From Lingula anatina (Eukaryota > Brachiopoda > Lingulata > Lingulida > Lingulidae), in assembly GCF_001039355.2 (NCBI RefSeq), contig NW_019775314.1, positions 378,313 to 442,312 of the forward strand: a stretch of DNA of 64,000 nucleotides, given 5' to 3'. The translations under genes and the position numbers were made by a program. The notes under the pieces are model-generated. The model was not told where the DNA came from, ran no database searches, and saw only the letters and a program-made list of their open reading frames with translations. Below, piece after piece: positions 39,040 to 52,595 of this stretch (within the stretch, counting starts at the first letter, position 1; the number at the start of each line of letters is the position of its first letter).

Positions 39040-41220
39040 TTTCACATCCCCAAAGATGACTAAGTATTGTTTGACTCTGTGTGGAATAACAACTAACAAT
39101 CGACATGAAATGCCTCCGGATGATTCACAGTCCCTCTATGGCCAGGGGCAGTGGACGATATTCCATAATTCACTTAAATTATATATATACATGATTAATA
39201 TTTGACAGTGAGAACTGAGCAATAGTGTGCATAGAACAAAAGTGGCTGATAAATGGCCCTAATTCTAAACCTTAAGATAGTCATAACCAGTAGAGCTGTT
39301 TCTTATGAATAGCAAATGAAAAATCAACGTGAATAATTATTGCAGCTCGAATCCTTCAAGGACGTTATGGTGATATTCTTCCCGCCAACAAGTCGGTTTC
39401 TTTCTCCCTAATTAGTTTTAATTGGTAGTGATACATAAATGGAAAATGTGGCAATGTGTTAAGAGTGGTTATTTAAGAACAGTTTGCTTTTATCAACTCA
39501 GTGCATTAAGAAATTATTTACTATTTCATCATAATATATTAATTTTAACGGTACAGCGAGTACTTAACTGGACGTAGCGGGCCTCCGATGGAGACTTCTC
39601 TAGTGGACTTGACCATGATAAAAATCTCATAAGACGTCCTGACTGCAGATGATGACCATGGTCAACATTGTTAGGAATTTGATCAACTCCGATAACGCGG
39701 GTTGTTTTGGGACTAGCTTCTCTTTATAACTTAGGCCAAAATTTGTCTTGGTTTTAAAACATAATGTATTGACTTTTTTGTCGATTCAGACATTATCCAA
39801 TGCGAGATAGTCCAGTAGAAAAAAAGTAACTATTGGTAAAGGGCAGTGTTTTTTTTTTTCAATGCCCGATTACTTCAATTTAGGACCCATCAACATTTTG
39901 GGTCTAAGAAGGCTCCCCATGGTCTTACATAGTCCTGACACTACACAAAGATGAGGTTAACTTTAGACAGCGGATCCTCGCTTGCAATCAAAATACCTTT
40001 GGAGATTTTAATCATTCATTGAAAAACCCTATGCGTTCATGAGCTCGTTCGGGACAGATAAAAACTTCATGAAATCAATAAAGTTATCTTGGCACTCAGT
40101 ATACTTAATAAAAGCCCATCTCAATTTAGTAATCTAAGTGATGCAAAGTGACGGGTCGCCAATATTTTTCTATTTTGATAATCGTATATTTATAAGTGCA
40201 ACCAGAAGTTCATACATTAACATTCACAGCGTACATGCAGCAGAAAGTTGAAAGCCATGATGATGATATATGTCAAAATTATATTCGTCATTAAATTACT
40301 TGAACTTAAAAGTATAAGGTAACGGTGGTTAGGTGAAGATCTAGAACGTACATTTTACAGATTGCGTGAACTCAGTTTCTTATTGCTGTATATATACACT
40401 ATAAACTGTTGCTCAAACTGATCTTATCAGCACTTAATCAATGGCCATGTTTTCCAAACAGACCGATCTCAAGGATTAAAAGAGATTCATTGACTAATAG
40501 ATGTGGAGTAATTTAAAGAGAGTTTGATGATAAGGTCTAAGCTAACTGCATTATTGAAAAGGAAGTAAAAGAAAACATGGGTTAGATAAAACATTTGATT
40601 AACGATTTAAAACAACATTCAGGTGCTTACCGACCAACATATTAACGAGTTCGATCTCATTGATTTTCTTTTAATAAATAACCCTACACCTGTACCTGTA
40701 AAACATTTTTACATGGATAAAATCGAGTGGATGGTTAAATTTATTTTAACTTCGTTTTATTTGTATTCGAGGCGAAAGTGTTCCTCTTCTTACTAGCTCA
40801 AAGGAATATACAGGAAGATATAAAGACAAAATTTGTTTCGTCGGTATAGTACGTAACCTGTGAAACGTGTCCTGTCCTCTACTTTATTAATTTTAATTAA
40901 TCTTAAAAGATGCGTTTTAAACGAGATTAATGTGCAGTAAAATTGACAAGGAGATATTGAGATAACCCCATTATAATATAATAACCTATTGTGTATTCAT
41001 TGTATTAACCACTGTGGTCAGTTTGCGGTCAGTTAGTGGTCAGTATGTGAAGTGGTCCTTTCAACCAGGGCCACTGAGGGGTTTTTTTTACATTCACAGA
41101 TAATTTTTGGGCTGCTTCTGGTCGCATAATGTATTGTGAATTTCTGAAAGAATTTATTATCATTATTATTTTTTTTTTTTTGCTCAGAAATGACGTCATC
41201 ACCCAGTTGACCGGCGATGA
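39040..41220. other. Long AT-rich gene-free stretch
   Basis: No repeat arms, exon-like frames or RNA genes recognised. A TGACGTCA octamer lies at 41191-41198, just before a trinucleotide microsatellite. Confidence 0.5.
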
Positions 41221-41222
41221 TG

Positions 41223-41281
<59 letters not shown>
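41221..41281. repeat. (AAT)n microsatellite
   Basis: About 19 AAT/ATA units. The poly-Ile open frame on the reverse strand is its translation. Confidence 0.97.
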
Positions 41282-41283
<2 letters not shown>

Positions 41284-41589
41284 AGTTTATCCACCCATTA
41301 TATGAAGTATAATATATAAAAAGATAAAACCATCTCAGGTTTGAAAAATGACTGTCCAATATTCCATATGTCCAGTACTGTCCACAGTGTCCAGTGAGTG
41401 TGTTCCATATGTTGAACATGTGTCCAGGGCAGGTCAGCTTCAGGAATGTTGACAGGTCATCCATCCAGGTCCGTTGCCGAGCAGTATTACACACGACACA
41501 CGTCTTTTTTAATGTTGACCAAAGGTCAAGATAGAGCGTGACTGAAATCATTAACAATGGAGTGAAAGGGGAATATATAGATGTGCCTT

Positions 41590-41621
41590 CTCTCTCTCTG
41601 TCTCACTTTCTCTCCCTGTCC

Positions 41622-41674
<53 letters not shown>
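41590..41674. repeat. (CT)n-rich tract
   Basis: Interrupted CT repeat, purest over 41630-41656. Confidence 0.93.
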
Positions 41675-42263
41675 AGCCCCCTTCTTCCAAATTCTGCAAA
41701 CTGCAAGTGCCGATGGCACGGGAATTCATCTCAACACTCACATCTTGAAATTGCATCACAGGAATAGAGATATTTTGATATTAAAAAAAAACTCTCATTT
41801 TATAAAAAGAACTCAAGGCCAGCTAATAATATAACTTGGACTTTTCTTCCTGTTGCCTTTTTCCTCTCTATAATAGAAAATCAAGTCATTTCTTATCCTG
41901 CTTTCTAATTTCCCTTGATTGTCAGTCATCGTTTTCGTGCACTTATTACAATTTGCTTTAAAGAAGAATGGGTCTAAATATCATTTATGACGTGTTGCTT
42001 ATCAATAACGATGTCAATGGCAAAACAAGAATATTGACGTGAAAAAAATTTGGGGAAAATATTATGAGGTATTTTGCAATATTTCTGAGATCGGGGAGGG
42101 GGTGTTTTTTTACTCAAGCCCCCACCCCCCATTCACAAACACATACACACACACACCACAAGGGGGTGAGAAAGGGAGATAGGTTGCCACCTCCTTCACT
42201 TGTATCTGCCTAGGACAGTCACGTGTTCTAGGACGGATCCAGTGATAGGCTGAAATATCCCCT

Positions 42264-42289
42264 TCTTCCTCTTTTCTCTCTCTTTCTCT

Positions 42290-42353
<64 letters not shown>
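42264..42353. repeat. (CT)n microsatellite
   Basis: Degenerate CT/CTTT tract leading to about 28 pure CT units at 42296-42353. Confidence 0.95.
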
Positions 42354-42356
<3 letters not shown>

Positions 42357-42821
42357 GGTTGACCAAACAACCTTCTATCCCCATTATCCAACATGCTATC
42401 GTAAAATTCCCTCCATCTACCAGTTATATATTATTTTCCCTAACTCATACCGGTGTTGTAACCCCCCTCCACATAAGCAACCCCCTGGATGCACCACTCA
42501 GACCACTGGTATTTAACGACATTTTCCATCCATGCTATCGAGTACGCAAGTTGGGTAAACAGTCATCGTAGTTACACAATGTTTTTGTTATCTGAAGGCA
42601 CCTCCTCTAGACATAACAAAAACTGGAAGTAAAAGTTCAGCAGGACAGAGATATTATACAGCAAGAGGTGGGGGGGGGGGGGGGTATTCCACCCTCCTCC
42701 CCAACAACCACTCGCTACCTTCCCCAAAACAAAATGGTGGTAGCAGCAAACGTTTTTAAATTAAGCAAACAGGGGAAAAATATTATCTGAGTGAGATCAA
42801 TGGATGGGCTGCAAAATGTCC

Positions 42822-43490
42822 AAGATTGCAAATGTTTGTAACTATTTATCCAAAGCACCCCGCCCCCACCAATCTCCGTTTGATATTCCGATTTTCCTCA
42901 CTGATCAGTTTTTCCCTGAAACTTCCGCTGTCTCTTTCAAGTTAGAAGTACCGGGGTATGTATTGGTTTACAAAGTGATTTTGTTCTGAAGATATACTAG
43001 TACGTTAAATACACATTTGTTCGAAGACTTGGCAGCACACGTTGGCAGATTAATATGTACCCCTTGGCAGATTTGGGGCGGAGAAGAATTTTTACTTCAT
43101 ACAAAGGAAGCAATGAAAATGTAAAAACAATATTATGAATAGACTGCAAATTGCAAAAGATTGCACGTTTATAACAACATGTACATGCATTTATTAAAAG
43201 CACCCCCACCAATCTCTATTTGATATTCTGATTTTCCCCAGTGATCACTATAAGCCTAAAACTCTCGTTGCCTCAAAGAGAGGTACACATTGGTCTACAA
43301 AGGGAATTTGTACTGAAGATAAACGTAGAATACACATTTGTTCAAAGTCTTGGCAACACTTTAATGTCATGTAAGTGCCATGTTACTGCCAAGCTGTTGG
43401 ACGTCGCATTTCGACGTGTTTTTGGCAGATTTTTAGTCGGAGTAGCATTTTCACCTCATATAAAGGAAACAAAGAAGATAAAAAACCGAG
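42822..43490. repeat. Diverged direct tandem duplication, ~340-bp unit
   Basis: Unit 1 (about 42822-43160) and unit 2 (about 43160-43490) align head to tail at ~340 bases. Shared blocks are ccaccaatctc, tttgatattc, tacacatttgttc, cttggca and ggag-aatttt-acttcata. Many substitutions separate the units, so unlike the two N-flanked duplications this one is old and probably genuine. Neither unit has a convincing open frame. Confidence 0.75.
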
Positions 43491-44082
43491 ATCACTTCAA
43501 TCTCATACTTGACGCACAAGAAAGCTTGGAGCAGATCTTCCTCGACGCTGCATGACGCTCCAGCACAGGTGTAGGCGTTTTTTTTTCTACGATTATCAGG
43601 ACAAAGAACATACTTTCACTTTTAAATATTTCGCCGACGCACCTGTCCGTTCTTGGTGTATGTTTCACAAGCAGCCAGTTGTGTAAATTTCAGCCGCAAA
43701 ATAACTTCGGTTCTTCTTATCTTCATCTTAACGATGAGATCTTCCTTTTTTTTTTTTTTTTTTCTAAAACACGTGCGCATTTGTAAGGTTAAGTACCGCG
43801 ATCTGCAGTTACTCCATGTTCAAGCAATTGCCAAGTGCTGACACTGGTACTATTTAGTTTAGTACTCGCACAGTCTAAACTAAAACTGAAACGGGAATTG
43901 CTGAAGTATCTCCAGGAAAGGCAGGGGGTGGTTTCAATGCATCAAGCAGATTTTTTAAATTAAAAGAAAAAAGAAAAAAAGTGATGGCACAGGTGGAGAG
44001 ATATCGGCGCTTAGACAACCTAAGTTTTCACTGGTTTATCTCCTTCGTGCATTTTGGCAAATGTGAATCCAAGATTATAGAG
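43491..44082. other. Non-coding stretch
   Basis: Poly-T run at about 43746-43763; nothing else recognised. Confidence 0.45.
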
Positions 44083-44378
44083 GGATGGGCCCGTTTCTAT
44101 ATTACAAGGGTCTGCTTTTTCCAAGGCCCGCTATTCCAAAGGTCCGCTTTTCAGAGGGTCCGCTGTTACGAAGTTACATTTCACATATATAGGGCAAACA
44201 GCCTAAATATAGCATATGAATGCGCTTCTTTGACACGAAGGTCAGTGCCCGATTACACAACTTTTAAAATCCGTTTAAACGCAGCTATAGCACCAATAAA
44301 CTTTTTCGGAAAGGCGGACCTTCCGAATGGCGGACACTCGGAATCGCGAACCCTCGAAATATAGGGCTGCCCCCGTCC
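44083..44378. mobile_element. Foldback-like element with subterminal GGTCCGC tandem repeats
   Basis: The outer ends are reverse complements (left ggatgggcccg, right ctgcccccgtcc). Inside the left end are about four ~15-base units of the form aaggtccgcttttcc (about 44108-44172). The right end carries the inverted counterpart (ggcggacc, about 44310-44345). Terminal repeats made of short tandem units are typical of foldback transposons. Non-coding. Confidence 0.75.
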
Positions 44379-45281
44379 GCTCCAAACCATCACTGTGTAA
44401 ACGTAACAAATCTAGCACTTCAACGGCTGAAAATTTATGCCTCCACCTGTCAAGAGTCGAGGTGGAAATACAAGACACTCAAAAATGCTTTTAATGATAT
44501 TGATCTCAATTTGAAATATGGGCTTTGTAAAATCATGCCATCCGTTTGCCATATCGGTGGTTCAACGTGCAAATCTTAAGAGACGCTCTAAAAAAATCAC
44601 TAAATAAGGAATTGTGATACGTGAGACAAAAGATCGCATGCGTGCACTCTATTCATTAAGACTGAAATGGGAAATCTATAAATGCATGAACGATATATAT
44701 GTCCCTTAGCATTTCTCTGTCACGGAGCATTTTTGTTTCCCGGCTTCTCGTCCTGAAATTATCAATAAAATGTCATCTTTACAAATGGATGTTCGTAGTG
44801 GTAGGTCGTGAAAAATGACTTCCACTATGTTTTATTAAATGAAAAGGGGTGTTAATTTGTTTTGGTAATGCACTTCTAATCACTATTCAACTTTTTATAA
44901 ATAATATTTGTATATTTTTTTAATAGTCTTCTTATTTCCCAATCTATGATGTTGAAAACTAAATACAACCGGAATCCACACAGAATTTCAAGAAACTCTG
45001 CTGTAGTAATGATGATAGAAAAGCATAAGCTTATAAACGCAAAACTGAGCACGTGAGCGCATGATTGTTCAAGCAGGCACGCGCGAAATACCACGCGCCT
45101 GTCGTAGCTACTGTTTTCTGGAGTTATCACGATCACATGGATTTTTTTTTTTTTTTTTTTTGCAATATCTCGCTCGTAAATACCCATTAATGTAAAGTGC
45201 ACTTGGACCACCCATATTGGAATTTCATAAAACCTTCTCACACTACTGTGCGACACGCAAAAAAAGAAGAAAAAAAACGAC
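44379..45281. other. Non-coding stretch
   Basis: Poly-T at about 45141-45160. The minus-strand open frame 44876-45388 is explained by the MITE at its start and by poly-Phe/poly-Lys simple sequence, so it is not a gene. Confidence 0.5.
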
Positions 45282-45285
45282 TTAA

Positions 45286-45621
45286 AGGGATAATAACTCT
45301 TCGTTTCGGCCAAAAAATGAATTTTCCTGGGGTAAACAACAATTTTTCCATACTTACCAATGGTTAATGAATCCATTTTTACATTCAAAGTTAGTCCCTG
45401 GTTTTTTTCTAAAAAGTTTGGTTTTTTCTTAAAATCTCTTAAGAGATTTTAACAGAGTATAGCCATCAATGGAGGTCACGTGGTCTAAAGACAAGCTCAG
45501 ATATCAGAATAATAGCTATAACTGCCTTTTTGTGGTAAAACAGAATATGTTATATTTCTATGAGTTATTCACAATGTTTTTATTGTGAAATGTAGATTTC
45601 ATACGAAGAGTTATTATCCCT
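45286..45621. mobile_element. TTAA-flanked MITE (piggyBac-type), complete
   Basis: Perfect TTAA at both ends (45282-45285, 45622-45625) surrounds a 336-base element. It opens with agggataataactcttcg and closes with its reverse complement. TTAA target duplication is the hallmark of piggyBac-like transposition. The interior is non-coding, so the copy is non-autonomous. Relatives lie at 47907-48072 (partial) and 54932-55224 (inverted). Confidence 0.85.
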
Positions 45622-45625
45622 TTAA

Positions 45626-46128
45626 CTTCACCAACTGGCATAAAACCAAGCTTAGATATGAAGGACCGAATAAGCATTGTTTTCCTTTCTCTAAATGTTT
45701 AATTTTCCGGTCAGTTCTTACGGGCGTTCGCACTTCCGCGGTCCATCGTTACCAATTAATACTAGAAGGTAAAGACCTTGAAATTTGCTCACATTTTTCC
45801 TGATGGTTTATCAACGGCAGATTTTACGGCAGCCATTTAATATGTTCGAAGTGTGCTTCGATTCTACAAGTGCGTTCTAAAATGAAATGCCGTCGACGAT
45901 TAGACCGAAATGAGCTACAATTGAAATAGAGAATATTAGCAATTACCTGATAGACATTCCGTTGTTCACTTTAGACGTGTCATTTATTAGCTGAAACATA
46001 GACGACACTTATACCTCAGACCACCAATAACATATGGTATTTCAATACTACATATATCTTACATTATCTGCAATGGTGAGCCCATGGTTCAACAAAGAGG
46101 AGAAAGGAACACACTTGATTCTCTCTCT

Positions 46129-46227
<99 letters not shown>

Positions 46228-47906
46228 TTTATACCCCCCAATTCATATCTCTCAGGATTCATAACCAGAGTATAGGACACGCTTCAAGAAAAAAGCAGCA
46301 AAACACAAAATAAAACGTTTTCACATCCCCATTAAGCTAGGACCCCCGGGCGCCAAGACGGACAGGCGACATTTAACGAAGCATCCGCCGATCTCCGATA
46401 ACGTTGGAATTTTTCTAAGGGGCGAGGCACACACTTAACACACTTTTCACTGAGGTTGACTATAATGACTACTTGGTCGCCAGCTCAGCAGAAAGCCATC
46501 TATACCGAGAGTGTCTAGTTGTGCAAAGGTCATGCAAACTGCACCTAGTCACTTTACCAGAGAGTTTAAAATTACTATAGTCGACTGATGCTATAAGCAA
46601 AATTTTGGCCTGTGTAAAATTGAATGTCTTTATCTTTTAATCGCCGGACGACCTCGGTCCTCGTCACCCCCCCGTCATCATTATTTACCGTCCACACGGA
46701 CCAGCTGCGCCCTCTTTACCTCATATCACCCCAGACCACGACCTTCTGGGGTCTGTTCCAACAAGGAACTTAAAAGACCGAAACTTGGTCTTAACTTGTA
46801 CATAAAAAACCGACTGCTTCAATTCAGGAAAAATCTGAAATAATCTACATTCCAGAGGAACTATTGGTTTAAATTGATAGATAATTCTTCTTTATTATAA
46901 AACAAGCGCTACGTTTCATCTTGTCGCATTGCTTATTTATCTGGAGTCAAAAAAGACTAAAAGTTTCGACCAATGTCTGTTGTACAGTTCCTGCTTTAAA
47001 CAGGCCCCTACCGTGACTGATGAGGACTCGAAACTTGGCCAATGACGAACGGATTCTTTCTCTATCTAGAAACTTTGGTGAGCCCTTCTTAAAGATATTT
47101 GAAATATTTCCTAGAGAAAATCAATTATTTTGTAGCAAGAAAACAGACACCCCGTCACTTCTCTAGAATACTGATACATTTTTTTACATGTATTTGTTTA
47201 TCTTTTGCACATCGATAAGATACTGGTACAGATTTTCCTACATGTATTTGTTATTCTATTTGTTTTGTTTTTTTCTGTTCATGAACTTATGCACAGAGCG
47301 AAGATACTGGTGCAGAATTTTGTTATATGTACTTGTATATCTATCCTATTTGTATTATTCACTTCATGTATTCATGCACTTGCCCATTCGTCCATTTCTT
47401 CATTTTTAGTCATTATTTATTATTTATCTTATCATAATTTACTTATTTATTCATTTTTGCCGGGGTGTACTTTTAACAAACTATCCGTTTTTAAGTTAAG
47501 GTCATGGAATTTCTAGTACGCGTCTGGAATATTTCAAAAAGACACATGTCCTAATAGGCAGGGATGTTGTTGCTTGTTAAATTTACGAGCGCCCTCGATT
47601 TTTTTCCTATGCCCTCGTGGCTCCTAAATGGTGTACAACGATCGCTGAAAACATGAAAAAAGAGGGAATCCTAGAAATACACCACCGCACCACGCCTTCG
47701 TGATTACTAGCCCTAAAAAATGTTTAAGTTTTTTGTCCATTGTCACATAGCTGTGTCACAATCATTTAGAACAGTGCCGCGAACAGAACACCACCAAACC
47801 TATTCCATTGACCCTGAGTTTCAAAGTCCAAACTGGAAACTCTTCTCTAAGGGTTCATTTCCAATACAACTATGGTTCTACTTAAATAGGTTTCTATATT
47901 AATTGA
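45626..47906. other. Non-coding stretch
   Basis: Contains one long compound microsatellite (listed separately). Near 47175-47330 a segment repeats its pattern (gatactggt-caga-tttt, ~105-base spacing). No gene recognised. Confidence 0.5.
46121..46225. repeat. Compound (CT)n(CA)n microsatellite
   Basis: CT array 46121-46163 continuing into about 31 CA units to 46225. Confidence 0.97.
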
Positions 47907-48072
47907 AATCTTAAGAGATTTTGACAAAAAAAAAACAGACTTTTTAGGAAAAAAAAACAGGGACTAACTTTGAATGTAAAAATGGATTCATTAACCATTG
48001 GTAAGTATGGGAAAATTGTTGTTTACTCCAGGAAAATTCAATTTCTGGCCAAAACGAAGAGTTATTATCCCT
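47907..48072. mobile_element. TTAA MITE, truncated copy
   Basis: Matches the internal and one terminal part of the element at 45286-45621, in inverted orientation. It ends ttattatccct followed by TTAA (48073-48076). The other end is missing, so this is a deletion remnant. Confidence 0.85.
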
Positions 48073-48076
48073 TTAA

Positions 48077-48250
48077 CTGAATGGCACACCTCCTCCTGGC
48101 GTTGAGTAGATAACAGAAAAGCTTCTGATAATACGAGTACGTTGGGAACAATAAGAGACGTGTTAATCTGTGAAATTGATTGCATTCTGCGAGAGTCCCC
48201 GCACAGTTGGATTGATCTACGTAGACTGAAGGTGATTATGGGAACGGGAT
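48077..48250. mobile_element. Family A MITE, one arm and interior only
   Basis: The interior segment (ctggcgttgagtag, cagaaaagct) is followed by the right arm (gattgcattctgcgagagtc, gatctacgtagac). The left arm is absent: its place is taken by the truncated TTAA MITE. One rearrangement may have removed parts of both. Confidence 0.8.
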
Positions 48251-48984
48251 CTAATAAGTCACCCTGTGTTTCTGACTCCACTGGAAGCGTTTCTTTATTC
48301 ATGATGCTAGCTCTTTGCCCTCAAAGATTAAGCCTTCTCTATTTATCAGTGTGTGCTCTATACGCTTTTGCCATTAAAATGAAGCGTAATATGGGTAGTT
48401 GTTACTAAAAGGGTGAACGCTGGGTGTAGAGAATCGGGTGTGAAATCCCTTTGCGGTCCCCATTACGCTTGCTGGATACAAGAAGGTCGCCAAATTTTGA
48501 CCCAAATTCAGGGTGATTGAGATGACGTGTGGAATGTATGGAGGATGACAGTGTCTAATAAATTAGTTATTCTGGCTTTTTAGCTCTAGGTATGTTAGTA
48601 CTTTGGCACTGTCCTGTGTTTGGTGACACGTGTTGTACTAATTGGTACAAACATGTTAGACATGAGGGAGTGTGTAGGCTACTGGTCACTTGGGGATAAG
48701 TGGCTAACACGGCAGTGAGATGAGTAATCCCAAATTAACAGTATTATTTTCAATAAACAGTATTTTCTCATAGTTTTCATAGTTCTCATTGTCGTAAAAT
48801 ATAGGAGCCGAGGAGGGGGGGGTCTTTACACCCAGCCCCACTTATTTTAACCACGTCAGTCGAAAGAATAGGCAGCATGGTTTTTATAGTTATCCAAACC
48901 TCCCGTCGCTTTTTTTTTCTGTGTATTTGCTCCCCAGCTGCATTTTGTGCCTTGGTTCTATTTAGATGTGTATCTCTCCCTCTG

Positions 48985-49016
<32 letters not shown>

Positions 49017-49622
49017 CTATAGGGACAACGAGTTTACTATTTGACTTCGTGTTTAGTGATAAATTGCTCAGCCCATTGTTAGAGACAGCTAGCGAGGAAA
49101 TCCAGGAAAAAGAGAAAAGAGATTATCTGATAACGTTAAAAGTCGCATTAACGTTATCCAACGTACCTCTATGGATTAAAAAAGCTGAACACAGATATTT
49201 CTAGTCCTACAATATATAAATGATTTATGGTAATTTGTGGGAGCGTAAATATTCAGATGAGCGCCATCTTTTCCAACTTGAACATTTTTGAAAGACAAAA
49301 AGATAAGAATTTATTCATTTGATAAATATATATTTTTAATCTCTTTAAAAAAACAACTAACAATACTACACAAACACACACACATTGGTATAGTTAGTCG
49401 TTTCCCTAAGATAAACATCGGAACTAAACATTAAAATATCTATGAATAAGACTTGAAAGTAATATCAAAATTTAAGACTTTTCAGGGATAAAAACTAATC
49501 AAAAATGTAAGTGTACATGTATATCTTTGAAAATAGAGGTGTTGCTATAGAATTCGAGCATCCGTTTGTCACCCCTAGTATCTCAGAAAAAGCAAAAACA
49601 AATAAACAAACAAACAAACAAA

Positions 49623-49654
<32 letters not shown>

Positions 49655-50727
49655 GGAGAATCGCACCAGTAATATGATGATAAGCCATACTTTGTGTGGT
49701 AAAGGAATCTGGATAGGAAAAACCCGTGCCAAACACCAAACTGTAAATATGCCATCAGACTAAGGCCTAATATTTGATATACCACATATCTGCGAATGTT
49801 GGTACACCAAAGTATTGATTATATTATACAATGTCTGGAGGCTCAATAGTATCCATTTACTAATATATTTGATATTTATAACTGCACTACATCGATAAAA
49901 CGTTTGGATTCTATTTATTTTTAGGAGTCAATGGAGGGTCCAATATAAAAAAGGGGGCACAGTATGCATGTATGTGGCCCTTTTCTTCCCTATCTTTTGA
50001 CCCCCCCAAACCCAACACCCTCTGCCACCCCCCCCCTCCAAAATAAAAAGATAAACAATAAAGAGTATGAGGAATTTGACGAGACAAAACCAAGCGATAG
50101 TTCCATCACTGTACCATACAATTTGTAGTACGAATTGTGTTTCATATTTATATTTCTTAATCTCCCCCCCCCCCCCAAAAAAAAAAAAAAAAACCTTAGT
50201 GTGCCAGGGGTAGATGCTTTCGAAGATAACCCTGAAGATTTTATGAAGCCTTTGTCTGAAATGGGTGGTATTATTCAGTAGTGATCATGAGATATATTTG
50301 GAAAAAAATTATCTCTGTTATTGGAAAAGAGATCTCCCAAAATAGCCGAGACAATGTAAATGGAAGTGTTCAGACTTTTTTTATTTTACGCCGGCGGAGT
50401 GCTCACACTAGAGCAATTGTAAATCGAAAAGCTGTCAAAGATCGGTTACGTTTTATACCACACGGCAAACTTACGGAAGAGTGTGTCCATGCGTGTGAGT
50501 AATTAGTAAACCGCTAGTTATGAACATGAAGTTAGCTACATCTCACAGTAAACAAACAAACAAAAAACAACCAAGTAGCAAGGGAGTGACGAGGTTTAAG
50601 TTAAATATTTCTTAAGCTCTAAACGCTGGTTACCTCCTTATTGATCCCCTTTCCAATAACCATGAAAAAATATCGATCTGTTTTATCGTACTTACAGAGT
50701 TAGCGCTCAAAAAATGCATCTCGTAAA
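48251..50727. other. Non-coding stretch
   Basis: Short CT repeat (about 48976-49016), an AAAC/AAAT tetranucleotide tract (about 49603-49652) and C-runs near 50028 and 50164. No gene recognised. Confidence 0.5.
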
Positions 50728-50893
50728 CCGGTGTGATAGGAATGGTAGTCCGCTAGGAACTTTACTCTGTTCTTCATTATTACTTTGTACAGGAAACATG
50801 CATCCCATATACTAACCCTAATACTTCAGCTTACCCAAACCTGTACAGATCTTTGAGACCCCAATCCTTGGACTGCCGTTCCTGTCACCCCGG
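50728..50893. mobile_element. MITE family B, copy 1
   Basis: Terminal inverted repeats of about 25 bases (left ccggtgtgataggaatgg; right ggactgccgttcctgtcacc). The interior includes ttactttgtacagg, also present in the related element at 60740-60889. Non-coding. Confidence 0.75.
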
Positions 50894-51083
50894 TTGTGAC
50901 GAACATAGCTGAGCACTTGTTACCTGCTCGTGCGATGAAGAACTGCTGCATTGCGGTAGTTGTGAAGAACACATTGTATGTCTCAACAGCTCCAAGTGAA
51001 TTGTGTTATATGAAAATTTGAGCACCCCATTGTGTTGGCTTCTCCACCTCCCCTCCCTCCCTCTCTCTGTTTCTCTCTCTCTC

Positions 51084-51085
<2 letters not shown>

Positions 51086-51155
<70 letters not shown>

Positions 51156-51176
51156 ACACTCACACAAACACACACA
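51086..51176. repeat. Compound (CT)n(CA)n microsatellite
   Basis: About 20 CT units (51086-51125) followed by an interrupted CA array. Confidence 0.97.
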
Positions 51177-52559
51177 GGTCCTGCGTGATTTCCAATCCAG
51201 GATGTAATGCGTTTCCCATTGACAAAAGATAGTAAATGCTAATGTGAACGTGTGCTACCTTCCCCTTCTCCCGTTATCTTTCTGGACCCTCCAAACCGTC
51301 TATGTAAAAAGTGATTGGTAAACAGGTTGTCTATTGGCTTAAAAGGGGATTTTCACTTTCACTTAACGTGAATAAAAATAAATAAAAAAAAATCACTCGA
51401 AACTTAATATATTTGTTTTATTGTAAACATGGGATTATCGGCTTATACAAACTCAACAACACGTGTCATATGTATATTTTCTTTTATAAAAATATCAAAA
51501 TTGAGCTGAGATAGTATTCTAGAATTTGTCTTGAATAAATAAATACATATGTAGATGGATAGTGAAAGAAAGAAACAGACATGTAACTAGATGAAACAAA
51601 AAATAATCGAATATATAAATAGAAACTAAAATGCATCCATTTAAAAAAGACGCAAACAAAAAAACATTGATAAATTGTTAAATAAATAAGATAAAGAAAC
51701 AAACAAACACATCGATTATCTAATCTAAGTTTCCTTGCTGCTTGCATGATTTATTGCATAGGCGTGCGTTCAATGTTTATCTTTTTAAGGTAGTTAAAAA
51801 CCAATACAGTCTGCGTTAACACCGCGCGTGCTTCAAAACTCCTAAGGTAAAGCCGTTTCAACACCCAGATAAGCAGTATTTAATAAGAGCTATAAGATCT
51901 TATTTTTTACTTTTTCCCCTCAATTAATGAAACTTATACCCGCTCAGTATCAAGTGAGTAAAATATTAATTCATGTATGTGGAAAAATATGAGATCTTAA
52001 AGCAGTTTACCAACCAGCTCCCTTGTTTCAGCATATATGAGAACAATAACGATTATGCTTTTTATTTACAGGCTCACGCACAAAAATATTGCTGTCTTTT
52101 TTTATTTAGTAAGATGCACGTTGACCAGAGGTAGATGTTAAATCCTACCGGTTAGCTGTCGATCAGTTTGCTCACTGTGTCCGCTTACATCATCAGAGGT
52201 CAGTCGTCATCCTTAATTAGAAACAACGAAAATCATCATGTTTTTTTTAGAAAAACAAAGGCGTTATAAAACGTATGAATCATTATATTTTGAATTATGA
52301 GTCACTGTCTAGAAATCTTAAATTTTAAATTCGTACTATAATACATATAGATATGATGCTGAAAAGATTTTCGCTCATGATGATAGCTATGAGAGATTTG
52401 AATCATTATATATACATGTAGATATATTAGGCCCTATATAAAATTAAAGATGCCATTAATAGCTACATGTTCTGCGATTGTTATTCCAACTAGCATCTGT
52501 CAGAGTATATCACACTTTTCCCCTCTCTCTCGCCACCCTCTCTCTCCAATCTCTCTCTC

Positions 52560-52590
<31 letters not shown>

Positions 52591-52595
52591 CAAAC
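51177..52595 (-). other. Region downstream of the mucin gene, including its probable 3' UTR
   Basis: Directly after the mucin stop codon (minus strand) comes a GA-rich microsatellite (plus strand CT, about 52507-52590). AATAAA-type polyadenylation signals in minus orientation lie at 52101-52106 and 52061-52066, consistent with a ~500-base 3' UTR. Below about 52000 nothing gene-like is seen. Confidence 0.45.

Noticed and set aside
41033-41557. 174-residue minus-strand frame with a poly-Ile tract
   Set aside because: Crosses the (AAT)n microsatellite; the remainder shows no similarity or exon boundaries.
44876-45388. 170-residue minus-strand frame
   Set aside because: Made from one end of the TTAA MITE plus poly-T/poly-A sequence. 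The MNVKMDSL start also occurs in the other MITE copies.
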